DNA from: Puccinia triticina
Lineage: Eukaryota; Basidiomycota; Pucciniomycetes; Pucciniales; Pucciniaceae
Assembly: GCF_026914185.1 (NCBI RefSeq)
Contig: NC_070570.1
Span: 1,178,001-1,242,000, forward strand
DNA length: 64,000 nt
Direction: 5' to 3'
Shown one piece after another: positions 34,353-45,226 of this stretch. The notes under the pieces are model-generated. The model worked only from the letters and a program-made list of their open reading frames with translations, was not told where the DNA came from and ran no database searches. The position numbers and the translations under genes were made by a program. The number at the start of each line of letters is the position of its first letter. Position 1 is the first letter of the stretch.

Positions 34353-35247
34353 TTAAGGCTGTGCCCCAAAAGCGGGGTTTGGGTCATGACCCCGGGGTCA
34401 TGCCCCAGGGTCCAGAGCATTGGGATGGGCCTTAAAAATGCCCCGAACCCCGGGGCATACAGTGTTTTTTCACAGAAGGAGGATTTCTTTGGGGGTGGTG
34501 TCTTTTTTTTGGATTTGGTGTTTTTTTTTTTGTCATTACAATGGCCATATGTAGTATGGTACCATCCCTTGAGACACAAGAGGTGCTTGATGTTCCTTGG
34601 TTTGAGGGTGGATCACTGCCAGGAGAAAATTTGTCAGCCTTTGGAGAATACATGCTTGGAAGCCGCGCTTGTTGCCGGGATTGACAGGTATTTACAAGCC
34701 ATTTTCAAAAGGATAGGATAAGTCTTGTGTCAACCGGCCCAATAGGCGAGGATCTTAGTGCCTTGCGGTTTGGGATCCCCCTTCAAGTAGCGACTGATTT
34801 CAGAATCAATCCCCTCAATCAGTGCAGGTTGATGATAAAAGGCAGTTACAAAGAAGTTGGAGCCTGATCCAGAGACTGGGGGCATTGTGTTTGGGTTGCT
34901 AGCAGGCTCGGCCGTCCCAAACACCTCCTTGAAATTGTGGGCAGCAGCGCGGAAGATCAAAAGTATGTTGTTGAAAACAGAGAAAAATAGAATGAAACCA
35001 AGTTCACACTGTTACTATGCATAGATTTCACACTCTGGGCCTCAAAGCTCTCCGCTCTTGTGCCAGGGGTAAAATCTAACCTAAATGATGATATACTGGG
35101 TGGGTCCCAGGGCCACATCCCTTGGATTCACTTTGGTGGCAAAAGAAAATGGCATACCCCGGGGCTTCAGGGTGCCCCGGAGCATGGTCAGGGTCTGGGG
35201 TTTGGGATGACCCTCATGCCCCGTCCCAAACCCCGGGGAACACCCTT
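34353..35247. mobile_element. Decayed hAT-like element (895 bp)
   Basis: Perfect 8-bp direct repeats AAGAATAC flank it (34345-34352, 35248-35255), the size known for hAT. Ends begin TTAAGGCTGTGCCCC and, in complement, AAGGGTGTTCCCC, followed by GGGGTTTGGG-rich inverted arms. A minus-strand frame at 34960-34730 contains SEISRYLKGDPKPQGTKILAYWAG, which resembles the C-terminal dimerisation region of hAT transposases. No complete transposase remains. Confidence 0.75.
34730..34960 (-). pseudogene. hAT transposase C-terminal fragment
   Basis: 76 codons, with the EISRYL...ILAYWAG pattern resembling the hAT dimerisation region (acidic patch, Tyr-Leu, then a Trp). Upstream catalytic parts are missing. 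Recognition rests on this short motif and the 8-bp flanking duplication. Confidence 0.5.
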
Positions 35248-35258
35248 AAGAATACTTA

Positions 35259-35415
35259 TGGTATTCAAAATTGCATATGTCACTATTTACATAAAATCAT
35301 AAAACCAATTTTGGCTGGGAGATGTCAGTGTTCATAAAGCTTCAAGTGACATCTCCCAGCCAAAATTGCAGTTTATGATTTTATGTAAAAAAATCTTATG
35401 CAATTTTGAATACCA
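35259..35415. repeat. TA-flanked hairpin MITE, copy 2 (157 bp)
   Basis: Same family as 24624-24778: ends TGGTATTCAAAATTGCAT and complement, TA on both sides (35257-35258, 35416-35417), same inner GACATCTCCCAGCC repeat. It sits four bases beyond the right duplication of the hAT remnant. Confidence 0.85.
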
Positions 35416-35559
35416 TAACTGCAAGGCACATGATCTGCTGTCCATATACAACAAACAGCCAGCTCTGGTACATATAACACTGCAGGCATCTTGCTATTGC
35501 TGCGGCCCGCAGCAACATCATGAAGCTGCATATCAGAATGCAGTGACATTTGCCGGCTG

Positions 35560-37015
35560 ATTTGCCTTTGGACAGCCGGCCATTGCAGTACATAACAACC
35601 TCTCAATGACCAGTCCTTGTGCCGGCCATCAAGAGGATCACACACTCCTCTCACTCCTCTCAGTGACCAGCTCATGGACCGGCCATTGGGAGGAGTCCAC
35701 ACTCCTCTTGATGCCAGCACACACTGGGGTCAAGAGGAGTACAGACACTTCTTGATGGCCGGCACAACAGCCGGTGTGGTGAGCCTAATCAAAACCTTAT
35801 TACATCACTCAGACACTCACCAGGAAGGAATCACCGCCAAACGCCCTCTAGAAATCACTCTGGTACATGTAATCCACGCCCACAGACACTTCATAATAGC
35901 CTAGAATCATCTCTACAAGGCGCCTCAACTTCTCAGTATTCACTTTCATGGATGGCCCTCCACAATGGGTAATAAAATATGTACAAAATCAGGTCAAAGT
36001 GGGAGAAAGTCCACCATCAAACAGAGCCAGACTATTAGGAAGGACCCTGAGTGTTCACTAGAATTAACTCCTCTATATTCCAGCAAGGCGTAACTCTTTC
36101 TCAGATGCATGGCGGCTGATGCGCCATGGTTATTGTTTTCCTCTTATGTCATCCCAAGCCATGTAGTAGATGCCTTGTTGGTTTGTTGCCTTGTCACCTT
36201 GTTGGAGGCTTTTTGTACCCTGTTCCCATCTTTCTCTTCGTCTCAGAACCACCTGTTGTCCCCTCACTATAAATGTAGAGCCTTTTGGCCCATTCTGTTT
36301 GTCCCCCATCAGATTGTCACTTTGCATCCCTGGTCACAGAATAAGAATTACATAGCCTATTTTACCACATATTTTACAGTATTTTTTCCCCCTTGATTTC
36401 GTCTAGAAAGCACTATTCTCAATACTTCATCAGCCACACTTTTCTTTAAGAGTCCATACTCTTATTCTTGTCCCATATTACTCTCCCAACCTGAGAGGCA
36501 GCTTTTCACGCACTCATCCCTCTCTAAGCTCTATTCCCCCAAAGAGTAGTTCCACACCGGTCATTGAGAGGCGTATGCACTCCTCTCAACGGCTGTCCCA
36601 AGGCCCAGTCATTGAGAGGAGTATGCACCCCTCTCAATGGCTGGCCCAAGGCCTGGTCATTGGGAGGAGTACATACACACTTTCCTCAATGGACGGCACA
36701 GACCGGGCATTGAGGTGCATGTACTCCTCTCAACGCCAGTCTGTGTTGGCATTGAGAGGAGTATGGACTCCTCCTCCCGATGACCGGTACTTATGCTGGT
36801 CATCAAGAGGAGTGAGAACTCCTCCTCCCAATGACCAGTTGTTATGCTGGTCATTGAAAGCAGTGTGGACAACTCTTGATGGCCGGCACAAGGACTCCTC
36901 CCAATGGCCAGTCCTTGTGCTGGCCATCAAGAGTGTGGAAACCTCCCAACAACCAGTCCTTGTGACAGCCATCAGGAGGTGTGGTGTGTGTACATACCCG
37001 CCGGCTGTTTCAACC
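35560..37015. repeat. Palindromic minisatellite, split by a solo LTR
   Basis: Units of about 35-45 bp built on CCGGCCATCAAGAGGAGT / ACTCCTCTCAATGACCGG recur in alternating orientation at 35560-35770 and 36557-37015. Units contain the core tcattgagaggagt and its complement, and closely resemble those inside the MULE-like element at 54750-55680. The array was interrupted by the LTR at 35775-36556. No terminal repeats were located for a parent element. Confidence 0.7.
35775..36556 (+). mobile_element. Solo Gypsy LTR (782 bp)
   Basis: Starts TGTGGTGAGCC and ends AGTAGTTCCACA, the same termini as the Gypsy LTRs at 38349 and 48835 (TGTGGTGC... / ...AGTAGTTCCACA). It shares the 3' block CTAAGCTCTATTC. 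CCGG flanks both ends (35771-35774, 36557-36560), the same 4-bp duplication as the full-length Gypsy. The interior is absent, so it was removed by LTR-LTR recombination. Confidence 0.85.
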
Positions 37016-37699
37016 CTTGAGGCATTACTAATGCTCAAGAGGGTTGCAAAAACAAAACACTAATGAAAAAGCTCACATCGCGGTGCGCGCGAGAACAAGA
37101 TACATAATGAATATGTTGTAATGAATATGTAATAACAACAAACTTTTCTCTGATACAATAATATAATCAAAAGATCACAAACTAAAACAAGAAAATCTGG
37201 TTGTGCAAGATGATCAAAGCTGATGACCAAAGCATCACCGGAATCAGCAAAGAGCACAAAATTCATAATGACCATGAAGAAGGGAGAGTCTCCCCCCCAG
37301 AGAATTTTTTTTACTTAGATCAATAAATTCCAATATCCTACTTGGTTATCCAGAAAAGGTATGACTCCTACTTAGACCAACACTAAATTTAACTACCTTG
37401 CAAAAAGTGTACTTAAATCTTAGTCTTATTTAACTAGTTCTCATAACCTTTCCATAACCTTTCATGATTACAAACTCCATTGAACTCTGAAATTATTTCT
37501 TGTCTCACTCAGTTACAGATCTAATCAAACTCACTGTCACTAACTTGTACTTGCTAGATTCTGCGCTGATGGGTACGTGTTCTGTAAGTTGAACCCCACC
37601 AAAGGTCAAACATCTTACCTTTCATATTATTCTGATCTTCCTACCCTCCCCATTTCTTTATTATCATTGTCTTAAATTCATAATACATTATAAATTACT
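37016..37699. other. AT-rich non-coding sequence
   Basis: No gene or repeat structure recognised. Confidence 0.4.
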
Positions 37700-38348
37700 T
37701 AAATAAATGGAGTTGAAAAATTGACTCCCAAGAATTAATAAATTGACTCCCAAAAGTTGTTTACGTCACGCGGACCGCCTCTGGACGTCTGTCCCTGGTC
37801 CGCGGGACCAAAGTTTGACCCGCGCGCATTTTGGGAGTCGGAAAATTAATTCTACTCTCCAGAATGGGAGTCAGAATTTTAATTTTACAAAAAATGACGG
37901 AAAATAAAGAAAAATTTACACCTCCGCACTGGGGCACCTAAAGCCCCCCAAAATTTTACAGCGGCCATAAAGCACTCTGAATAGCACTTGATGAGCTTCA
38001 CGGCATTGGCGCACCCCAGGAAAGGGGTGTGCTACTGTGGGTCTAATTTGGTGGATTTCCTACTAAGGAAATCCGCCAAAGCCTTTGCCACAGTGCCCTA
38101 AAGTGCACCAAAGTTTTGGATCATGAAATAAAATAAACTATAACCAAATGGTTAGCTGCAAGGCAGTAACACACAAGTATAAAATAATCCTGATGTAGCT
38201 GGGGCTCAGGGTACAAATGGGTTGGGCCAACCCAAAACCAACCCAAGACCTGTCGGGTTTTGGGCCGGGTTTGGGCACGTTCTTAAAGAAAATGGCATGA
38301 ACCAAACCCAACCCAACCTGTCTTGTAAAATCTTTGGGTTGGGTCCGG

Positions 38349-39280
38349 TGTGGTGCTCCATTCCAAACCATAAGTAGTATTTTATTGCTTTCTTTTACAT
38401 ATATTCATCATTACATTGAACATTTCTCCATAACCCTTCACAAATACCTCATTATTATTGCATATTCAGATTCTACATCAAATTTCACATATAGTCCCTC
38501 ATACATAGTATACCCTTATCTTCAATGGTTCAATAGTTATAGAGGATATAAGACTTACAGATAATCTACAGTCTTCATTAGTTACAATACTCAATTCATT
38601 AGTAACTTACTTGAATCATTACAGTACATTAATTTTACATAATTACTTTCACATCCTAAACCCTTTACATACATTCCTCATTATGTACTATGGCTATTGT
38701 ACACATTACATCATTAGATCTGTGCTTACCTCTTTCAGTAGTGCTCATCATTACAAGTAGTTACTATGTTCTCATCACTTTTCCCCATTAGTACATTCTT
38801 TTATTCCCATAACCAGCATTCCCTTTTCAGCATTGCTCATCATTACATACTGTTACTATGTTCACATCACTCTTCCTCATTTGTACAACCTTCATTCTCA
38901 TAGCCAGAACTCTTCATTGTCTGTGCTCATCCCTCCTTACTATAAGAATTGTCTTCCCCCCCCTCACTTGTACCTGATGCAGAGAAATATATACAGAATT
39001 TATAGATAATTTTGGATACAGAAATTATAAGTTCCCCACTCTCATCAATCCTCCATCTCTCTTACCCTCAGTAGTCAGTAGTTAAAGCTCATAGTACTAG
39101 CTCCTAAGATCAAGCAGAAATCAGCCACACCTTTTCTTCTTTTTTCTTAGTGTTACTCTCATCCCCTCAGCATTAGTCAGGAAGGCAGCCTCATCAGCAC
39201 CCTTGCATAGCTTACATTAGTACTAGTGTTGCTATCCATTTACCTTCCAAGCTCTATTCTCCCCTTTGAGTAGTTCCACA
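38349..39280 (+). repeat. 5' LTR of Gypsy copy A
   Basis: TGTGGTGCTCC...AGTAGTTCCACA. The last ~590 bp match the 3' LTR with no difference that I found by eye. The first ~340 bp carry about 30 differences. Confidence 0.93.
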
Positions 39281-39282
39281 AG

Positions 39283-39300
39283 TGGTGTCCCAACAGTGGC
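39283..39300 (+). other. Primer-binding site of Gypsy copy A
   Basis: TGGTGTCCCAACAGTGG begins two bases after the LTR. TGG is complementary to the CCA end of a tRNA. Which tRNA was not determined. Confidence 0.6.
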
Positions 39301-39494
39301 CTTTCTATACTTCAGATATCTTCAGCTCTAGTAACACTTTTACCATCAGCTACATACTACTTCACCTACACTCCTCATACTCCTCTCTTTACAAATCAAC
39401 TCCCTGCTTTTAGAATCAACTTCAACCAACAGTAACACTATCAGCACCTTCATTATCAATCTTCAGATTCAGATTCAACTTACCTGTTTCAATC

Positions 39495-41939
39495 ATGTCT
39501 GCCCAAGGATCTCCCAACGCCAATGTTGCCCCCAGTCTTTACCCTCCAGTGGATCCTTCCAGTAATGCTACAGTTCAGGACTCCACCACTTCCAACACTG
39601 GTCAGACTCAGGTTCCTCTCAATGGTCCAGGTCACCAATCTTCTTCTACTGGTCCAGGTCCTCGGGCTCCTTCCAATGCTCCAGATCCACAGGGTTCTTC
39701 TATTCCACAGGCCAACTCCAGTTCTTGCAGACCTCCTCCTAGACCTCAGACTTCCAGTGCTCCTAGATTCACAGGATACAGGGATACCAATCAGCCATCA
39801 GATGATTCAGAGGATTTAAATGTTCCACCACCCCGCTTTTCCAGATTCCAGTGCCAAAGGGATCATTCAACTCACTCTACCAGGTCCAACACCCACTTCT
39901 TGAACAGAGAACCAGCCATGCCAAGGTACCAGGATCCAGTCAGCAGAGGAGTTAAGATCAAACCCATGGACAAAGAGCTCTTCTTTGATGGAACCAACAT
40001 GCCTGTGGAGAAATTCATTAGAAGGTATGAAAGTGCTGGAAGAGATGATGGTGCTAACTCTAAGGAACTGGCTGGACAAATCATTGCTTTTATCAAAGGA
40101 TTGGACCTAAAGGATGAAGTGGAAGACATGTCAGGCCATGAAAACTTGGATTGGGAAACCATGAAGAAACAGCTACTCACCAGGTTTGGAACTTCTCAGC
40201 CATTGGTCAGATATACCAGGGAGGATCTCAGGAAACTAGTCTACAAATCTGCCCAGGATGGAGGAATCAGCACCTTGGAAACCTTCAACACATTCAGAAA
40301 CAAGTTTGAAACCATCACTCACTACTTGGTAAGGATGGGGTACAGTACTAGCCTGGAGGAATTCAGACACCTACTTTTGGAAACTCTTCACAAGGATCTG
40401 GATCAAAGAGTTACTAGGAGCTTGATGAGGGACAATCAAATGCTAGCCTCAAAGGATGGAGGTGATATCTTGCCAGACACTGAAACTCTTCTTACCTACA
40501 TTCACCAGGAAGTTTACTCAAGATCAGTGGTCAACAGAAGGACTGAATGGAGGGCAGAAGAGAAATTCACTTTGGACAACTCACCTAGGACCTCCAAACC
40601 TACACCTGCTACTCAGGGAACTGCTCCTACTGCTTCTACTTCTGTGGACAAACAAGTGGAACTCCTTACCAAACAACTTGCATCTCTCACTGCTGGCAAA
40701 GGACTACCTCCCCACATGGACAAACCTGCTAGGACCTGGCCATTCAAATGCTATTATTGTCATCAGGAAACCCATGGAACCAACAGCTGCTCTCAACTTG
40801 CCCAGGACATGGCTAGTGGTGCTGTTATCAAGGATGGAAGAGATTACAGACTTCCAGACAAATCAGTTATTCCCTGGATTCCAAGCAGACCAATCAGAAC
40901 CCCAGTGGAAGAGTACTCTAAAACTAAGCTCACATCTTCTTTTGGCCAACTAGAGGAGGACCCAGTCTATTATCAAGCCCATAGTTATGAAGCAGACCTT
41001 GGAAAGAGGACTAGAAACAACTCTAAGGATCAGGATGAAGAGGAATCAGCCAAGGCAGACAAAAGGATCAGGAAGGAGAAACAGGACCTAATGGACATGG
41101 ATACAGAGGACTTACTTCACATGACACAGCCCCCTACTCCTAGTGCTTCCAAATCCCCTACTTCAAAAGGCTCCCCTCAAGTCAGATTCCAGGATAAGGA
41201 CAAGGATTCAACTACTGCACCTAAGGACAAACCAATTAAGAAAACCTATTTGGAGAAGACTTTGGCCAAGGAGTACCCAGGAATTGAAGAGGAAGTGGCT
41301 AGTAGGATGTTGACTGCAGGAAAGATGGAGTTGGCTTTTGGAGAAATCTTTGCTATATCACCAGGAGTTACTGACTGTATTAGGAAGAAGATAACCAACA
41401 GAAGGGTCCCATTGGATGGTGTCAAATCAGCAAACTTCACAGACATGGAGGATGGAGAAGAACCAGCACAGGAGCAACCCACTACTCACTACTCCTGCCC
41501 CCTTGGATACATCACCATCACTATTGGAGGAGAGAAACATCAAGCACTCTTGGATACTGGCTCTATGGTCAACATTATTCCTGAAACTCTTGCTCATAAA
41601 CTTGGATTAGTACTCACTGCCAAATCTATGAAGCTCAAAGGAATTGGAGGTCACCTTACTGATATACCTGGAATTGCTGAAGATGTGGAGGTAACCATTG
41701 GGAAAGTAGTTAGGACAGTTCATTTCTGGGTAGCCAAAGGACCAGTTCAGATGATTATTGGAAAGCCTTTCTTGATGGATGTCTCAGCTAACATCAACTA
41801 CAATGGAGCCAGAGGAGAAGCACTTTCAATCATGGATTCAGCTGGTCAGACTTTTTTGGTTCCAATCATACTCCCCAGTAATCAGAAGTGGGAAACCAGC
41901 ATACCTTCCAATTCTGGACTGTTAAATTTTTTAGATTGA
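39495..41939 (+). CDS. Gypsy gag-protease polyprotein
   Basis: 814 residues from ATG 39495. Residues 1-150 are Ser/Pro/Gln-rich and disordered. About 155-350 is the capsid-like retrotransposon gag region (IAFIKGLDLKDEVEDM, LDWETMKKQLLTRFG). Residues 419-432 form an exact CX2CX4HX4C zinc knuckle (CYYCHQETHGTNSC) that binds the RNA genome. The aspartic protease active site DTGS is at residues 687-690 (ALLDTGSMVNIIP), which matures the polyprotein. The frame ends at 41939, overlapping pol by 52 nt in the -1 frame. The frameshift signal at 41927 explains how pol is made. No lesions. Confidence 0.93.
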   Translation: MSAQGSPNANVAPSLYPPVDPSSNATVQDSTTSNTGQTQVPLNGPGHQSSSTGPGPRAPSNAPDPQGSSIPQANSSSCRPPPRPQTSSAPRFTGYRDTNQPSDDSEDLNVPPPRFSRFQCQRDHSTHSTRSNTHFLNREPAMPRYQDPVSRGVKIKPMDKELFFDGTNMPVEKFIRRYESAGRDDGANSKELAGQIIAFIKGLDLKDEVEDMSGHENLDWETMKKQLLTRFGTSQPLVRYTREDLRKLVYKSAQDGGISTLETFNTFRNKFETITHYLVRMGYSTSLEEFRHLLLETLHKDLDQRVTRSLMRDNQMLASKDGGDILPDTETLLTYIHQEVYSRSVVNRRTEWRAEEKFTLDNSPRTSKPTPATQGTAPTASTSVDKQVELLTKQLASLTAGKGLPPHMDKPARTWPFKCYYCHQETHGTNSCSQLAQDMASGAVIKDGRDYRLPDKSVIPWIPSRPIRTPVEEYSKTKLTSSFGQLEEDPVYYQAHSYEADLGKRTRNNSKDQDEEESAKADKRIRKEKQDLMDMDTEDLLHMTQPPTPSASKSPTSKGSPQVRFQDKDKDSTTAPKDKPIKKTYLEKTLAKEYPGIEEEVASRMLTAGKMELAFGEIFAISPGVTDCIRKKITNRRVPLDGVKSANFTDMEDGEEPAQEQPTTHYSCPLGYITITIGGEKHQALLDTGSMVNIIPETLAHKLGLVLTAKSMKLKGIGGHLTDIPGIAEDVEVTIGKVVRTVHFWVAKGPVQMIIGKPFLMDVSANINYNGARGEALSIMDSAGQTFLVPIILPSNQKWETSIPSNSGLLNFLD

Positions 41940-44900
41940 GACCAGGTTTTCAGTTCCCCTCTCTTGCAACTGCAACCCTGGAAAACAACCAAAAGCAACA
42001 AACTGTAGTCACTCATTCAGCAAAATATAAATCAACTCTAAAAAAAATAAAACCAGTAAACCAACCAATGCCATTATCTCTCAATCCCCCATTGTCAAGG
42101 CCACCACTCTCAAGAGATCCTTACCTCACTCCTTTAAGCCCTTTTCCTCCACCATTCACTCCTACCTCCAAGATTACTCAAGAAAGGCTGGACCTCATCA
42201 ATTTTGGACCTCCTGGATGGCTTTCTCCTCAAGAATATCTCCTGCTGGTATGGGTAATTGTGATTAGACAAGGTGCTTTGGCTTTTGTAGAAACAGAAAG
42301 AGGCCTTCTTAAACACACCTATGGACAGCCTTATATTATTCCAGTCATTCCTCATGAACCTTGGCAACAGAAACCAATTCCAATCCCTGCACCCATCAAA
42401 GACCAGATTATAGAATTGGTAAGGGAAAGACTCAGCACTGGCCTCTATGAACAATCCTTTTCCAGTTATTCCAGCCCTATATTTTGTGTAAAGAAGCAGG
42501 ATGGTAAGCTCAGAATTGTACATGACCTTCAGAAACTCAACAAAGTCACCATTAAGGACGCTGGACTACCACCAAAGACAGAGGAACTCATTGAATCATT
42601 CACTGGAAGGGCTTGCTATGGACTAGGTGATATTATGGGAGGATATGATGAAAGAGAATTAGCTCCAGAATCCAGACCTTTGACCACCTTTGAAACACCC
42701 CTTGGAAGATTTCAACTTACCAGATTACCCCAAGGAGCCACCAATTCAGTTGCAGTTTACCAGGCCCAAATGATGTGGATACTCCAGGATGAATTACCTC
42801 AACATATGGGAATCTTTGTGGATGATGGAGGTATAAAAGGACCAACCTCTGACTACAATGAAGAAACTCTAAAGGACAACCCCCAGATCAGAAGATTTAT
42901 CTATGAATATGCCATTACTCTGGAAAGGATTCTTTTCAGGATTGAAGAAGCTGGACTCACCATCTCTGGGAAGAAATTTGCTTGCTGTGTACCTGCTCTG
43001 GATCTGGTTGGCCATGTGGTTTGTAAGGAAGGCAGAAGGATATCCATCAAGAAGCTCAACAAAATTGAAACCTGGCCAACTCCCACCACTCCTTCAGATG
43101 TCAGAGGATTCCTAGGTATCTGTGTATATGTTAGAATGTTCATTAAAAATTACTCAACCCTCACTGCTCCACTCAGAAGACTCACCAGGAAGGACTCCTC
43201 TTGGGATTGGACTGAAGATTGCCAGGATGCCTTTGAGGACCTTAAAAGGATTGTTGGAACTGATATCACCCTAAAGAAATTGGACTATGGACCTGATGCT
43301 GGCTTAATCAAACTCTCAGTGGACTCCAGTGTTATTGCTGCAGGTGCTGTTCTTACTCAACAGGATTCTGATGGATTGGATAGGCCTGTGTTATATGAGT
43401 CAGTAGTCTTTTCACCCAGGGAATCAAAATACTCACAATCCAAATTAGAACTCTGTGGTGTTGCCAAGATCCTCAAGAAACTTCAAACCAAACTGTGGGG
43501 CCAACATTTTCAACTCAGAGTGGATGCCCAGTGCCTTATTGGAATGATCAACAACCCTTCACTTCCCAATGCCCCTATGAACAGATGGATTGGATTTATT
43601 CAGTTATTCTCCTATGACCTTGTTCACACTCCTGGAAAAACTTTCACCTTACCTGATGGACTTTCAAGAAGACCCCCTGATTCTGATGAAGATGATTGTC
43701 CTAGCTTTGATGAAGATGAAACCTGGATCAAACCTCACCCTGGATTTGGAACTAAACATTCTTCTTTTGGCCTGCTTCTGGGGACATCAGCTAAGTTGGG
43801 GGAGGGGGTAAGTAACTTGCAGCAAGGAATTTGGAAGCACCTCCAGGAATACCTTTCAACCATGAACAAACCTCCAGGATGCAGCAGCCTGGAATTCAAG
43901 AACATTTTGCACAAATCAGCCAACTTCTTCCTTTCCAATGGAGTCTTGCACAGGATCAACAAACCATTCTCCCAGATAGTAGTCACCTCCTCTTCAGCTC
44001 AGAATTCCATCCTCAATTCCCTTCATGAATCCTTAGGCCACAGAGGTATTGCTGAAACCTACAGAAGGATTAAACTCAGATTTTGGTGGCCAAGTCTCAA
44101 GAGAGGTGTTACCAAGTGGGTCCAGTCTTGTGAAGCTTGCCAGAAGAGGAGTTCAAAATTGCCAATGGAACCCAAGAAACCTACAGGAGCAGCAACCATC
44201 TTTGGAAGAGTCAGTTTGGATACAGTTCACATCAAAGCTGGCAAATGGAAATACCTGGTAATTGCAAGAGATGACCTTTCTGGATGGGTAGAGGCAGTTG
44301 GACTAGAAAAGATTCAAGCAAAGAAAATCTCTCAGTGGTTCTTGGACAACTGGATCTACAGATATGGAGCCCCTTGGTCAGTCACAGTGGATGGAGGATC
44401 TGAATTTGGACAACAATTTCAAAAATCCCTTCTGGAATCTGGAATCAAAATCAAAGTCACCACCCCTTATTATCCTGAAGCAAATGGTATGGTAGAAAGA
44501 GGACATCAGGCAATTAAGGATACCTTGGTCAAGCTCTGTGGAAAAGAAGGCAAGAAGTGGAGGAATTATTTACCTTTAGTTTTATTTGCAGACAGAATTT
44601 CCACCAAAAGATCAACTGGTTACTCACCTTATGAATTAGTTCTTGGAAAGCCCCCCATCTTACCCATTGACCTAGAATTGGAAACCTTCTTTGGAGTGGA
44701 TTGGTCAAAGGTAGAATCAACTCAGGATCTTTTATTGGCTAGGACTCAGCAGCTTGAAAACAGGGATACCATCTTGCAGCAAGCACACCAGCAGCTTATG
44801 GATTCCAGGAAGAACTCTGTGGACTATTGGAACAAGAAGAAAACATCAAGGCAGCCACTAAAGAAAGGTCAATTAGTAGTAGTGTATAACAAATCTTTGG

Positions 44901-45058
44901 ACTCTCAGTTTGGCAAGCTCTTTGAAAATAAATGGAATGGCCCTTACAGAATCAAAGCTCAAAACCCAGGAGGATCTTACATCTTGGAAGAATTGGATGG
45001 CACAGAATTAGCCAGAAGGTTTGCTGCAACTCATGTCAAGGAATACCACTCCAGGTAA
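41888..45058 (+). CDS. Gypsy pol polyprotein: RT, RNase H, integrase
   Basis: Open for 1056 codons from 41888. The first ATG is only at 42068, so expression by -1 frameshifting from gag is likely. RT: IFCVKKQDGKLRIVHDLQKLN, catalytic Asp near residue 248 (GLGDIMGGYD) and Asp312-313 in IFVDDGGIKGP, the FVDD form used by basidiomycete Gypsy elements. RNase H: LSVDSS, SKLELCG and LRVDAQ supply acidic residues. Integrase: zinc-binding HESLGHRG...CEACQ, then catalytic Asp in SLDTVH, Asp in TVDGGSEFG and Glu in EANGMVERGHQ. The C terminus (WNGPYRIKAQNPGGSYIL) is the GPY/F-type tail. This tail is also encoded at 63708-64000 (-) by copy B. Confidence 0.95.
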   Translation: MGNQHTFQFWTVKFFRLRPGFQFPSLATATLENNQKQQTVVTHSAKYKSTLKKIKPVNQPMPLSLNPPLSRPPLSRDPYLTPLSPFPPPFTPTSKITQERLDLINFGPPGWLSPQEYLLLVWVIVIRQGALAFVETERGLLKHTYGQPYIIPVIPHEPWQQKPIPIPAPIKDQIIELVRERLSTGLYEQSFSSYSSPIFCVKKQDGKLRIVHDLQKLNKVTIKDAGLPPKTEELIESFTGRACYGLGDIMGGYDERELAPESRPLTTFETPLGRFQLTRLPQGATNSVAVYQAQMMWILQDELPQHMGIFVDDGGIKGPTSDYNEETLKDNPQIRRFIYEYAITLERILFRIEEAGLTISGKKFACCVPALDLVGHVVCKEGRRISIKKLNKIETWPTPTTPSDVRGFLGICVYVRMFIKNYSTLTAPLRRLTRKDSSWDWTEDCQDAFEDLKRIVGTDITLKKLDYGPDAGLIKLSVDSSVIAAGAVLTQQDSDGLDRPVLYESVVFSPRESKYSQSKLELCGVAKILKKLQTKLWGQHFQLRVDAQCLIGMINNPSLPNAPMNRWIGFIQLFSYDLVHTPGKTFTLPDGLSRRPPDSDEDDCPSFDEDETWIKPHPGFGTKHSSFGLLLGTSAKLGEGVSNLQQGIWKHLQEYLSTMNKPPGCSSLEFKNILHKSANFFLSNGVLHRINKPFSQIVVTSSSAQNSILNSLHESLGHRGIAETYRRIKLRFWWPSLKRGVTKWVQSCEACQKRSSKLPMEPKKPTGAATIFGRVSLDTVHIKAGKWKYLVIARDDLSGWVEAVGLEKIQAKKISQWFLDNWIYRYGAPWSVTVDGGSEFGQQFQKSLLESGIKIKVTTPYYPEANGMVERGHQAIKDTLVKLCGKEGKKWRNYLPLVLFADRISTKRSTGYSPYELVLGKPPILPIDLELETFFGVDWSKVESTQDLLLARTQQLENRDTILQQAHQQLMDSRKNSVDYWNKKKTSRQPLKKGQLVVVYNKSLDSQFGKLFENKWNGPYRIKAQNPGGSYILEELDGTELARRFAATHVKEYHSR
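41927..41981 (+). promoter_or_regulatory. -1 ribosomal frameshift signal between gag and pol
   Basis: The heptamer T TTT TTA (41927-41933) lies in the gag frame exactly as X XXY YYZ. After an 8-nt spacer a stem-loop follows: CCAGGTT (41942-41948) with AACCCTGG (41974-41981), and inside it CAGTT (41951-41955) with AACTG (41968-41972). Slipping -1 here leads straight into the pol frame (FRLRPGF). Confidence 0.75.
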
Positions 45059-45226
45059 AAACAAATAAGGAATAATCAATTCATCTCTTTTCTCTTTTCT
45101 CTTTCTCATCTTCTTACACAATAACATAACAACAAAATAAAAATCAAATCTATAAACAAATCAGAAATAAATCAATATAAATCAGTCTCAAAAACACTCT
45201 CAAATAAAAATAACTAAATATAAAAA

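Noticed and set aside
35617..35904. Frames across the minisatellite and LTR border
   Set aside because: They cross the CCGG duplication into the LTR, so cannot be one gene.
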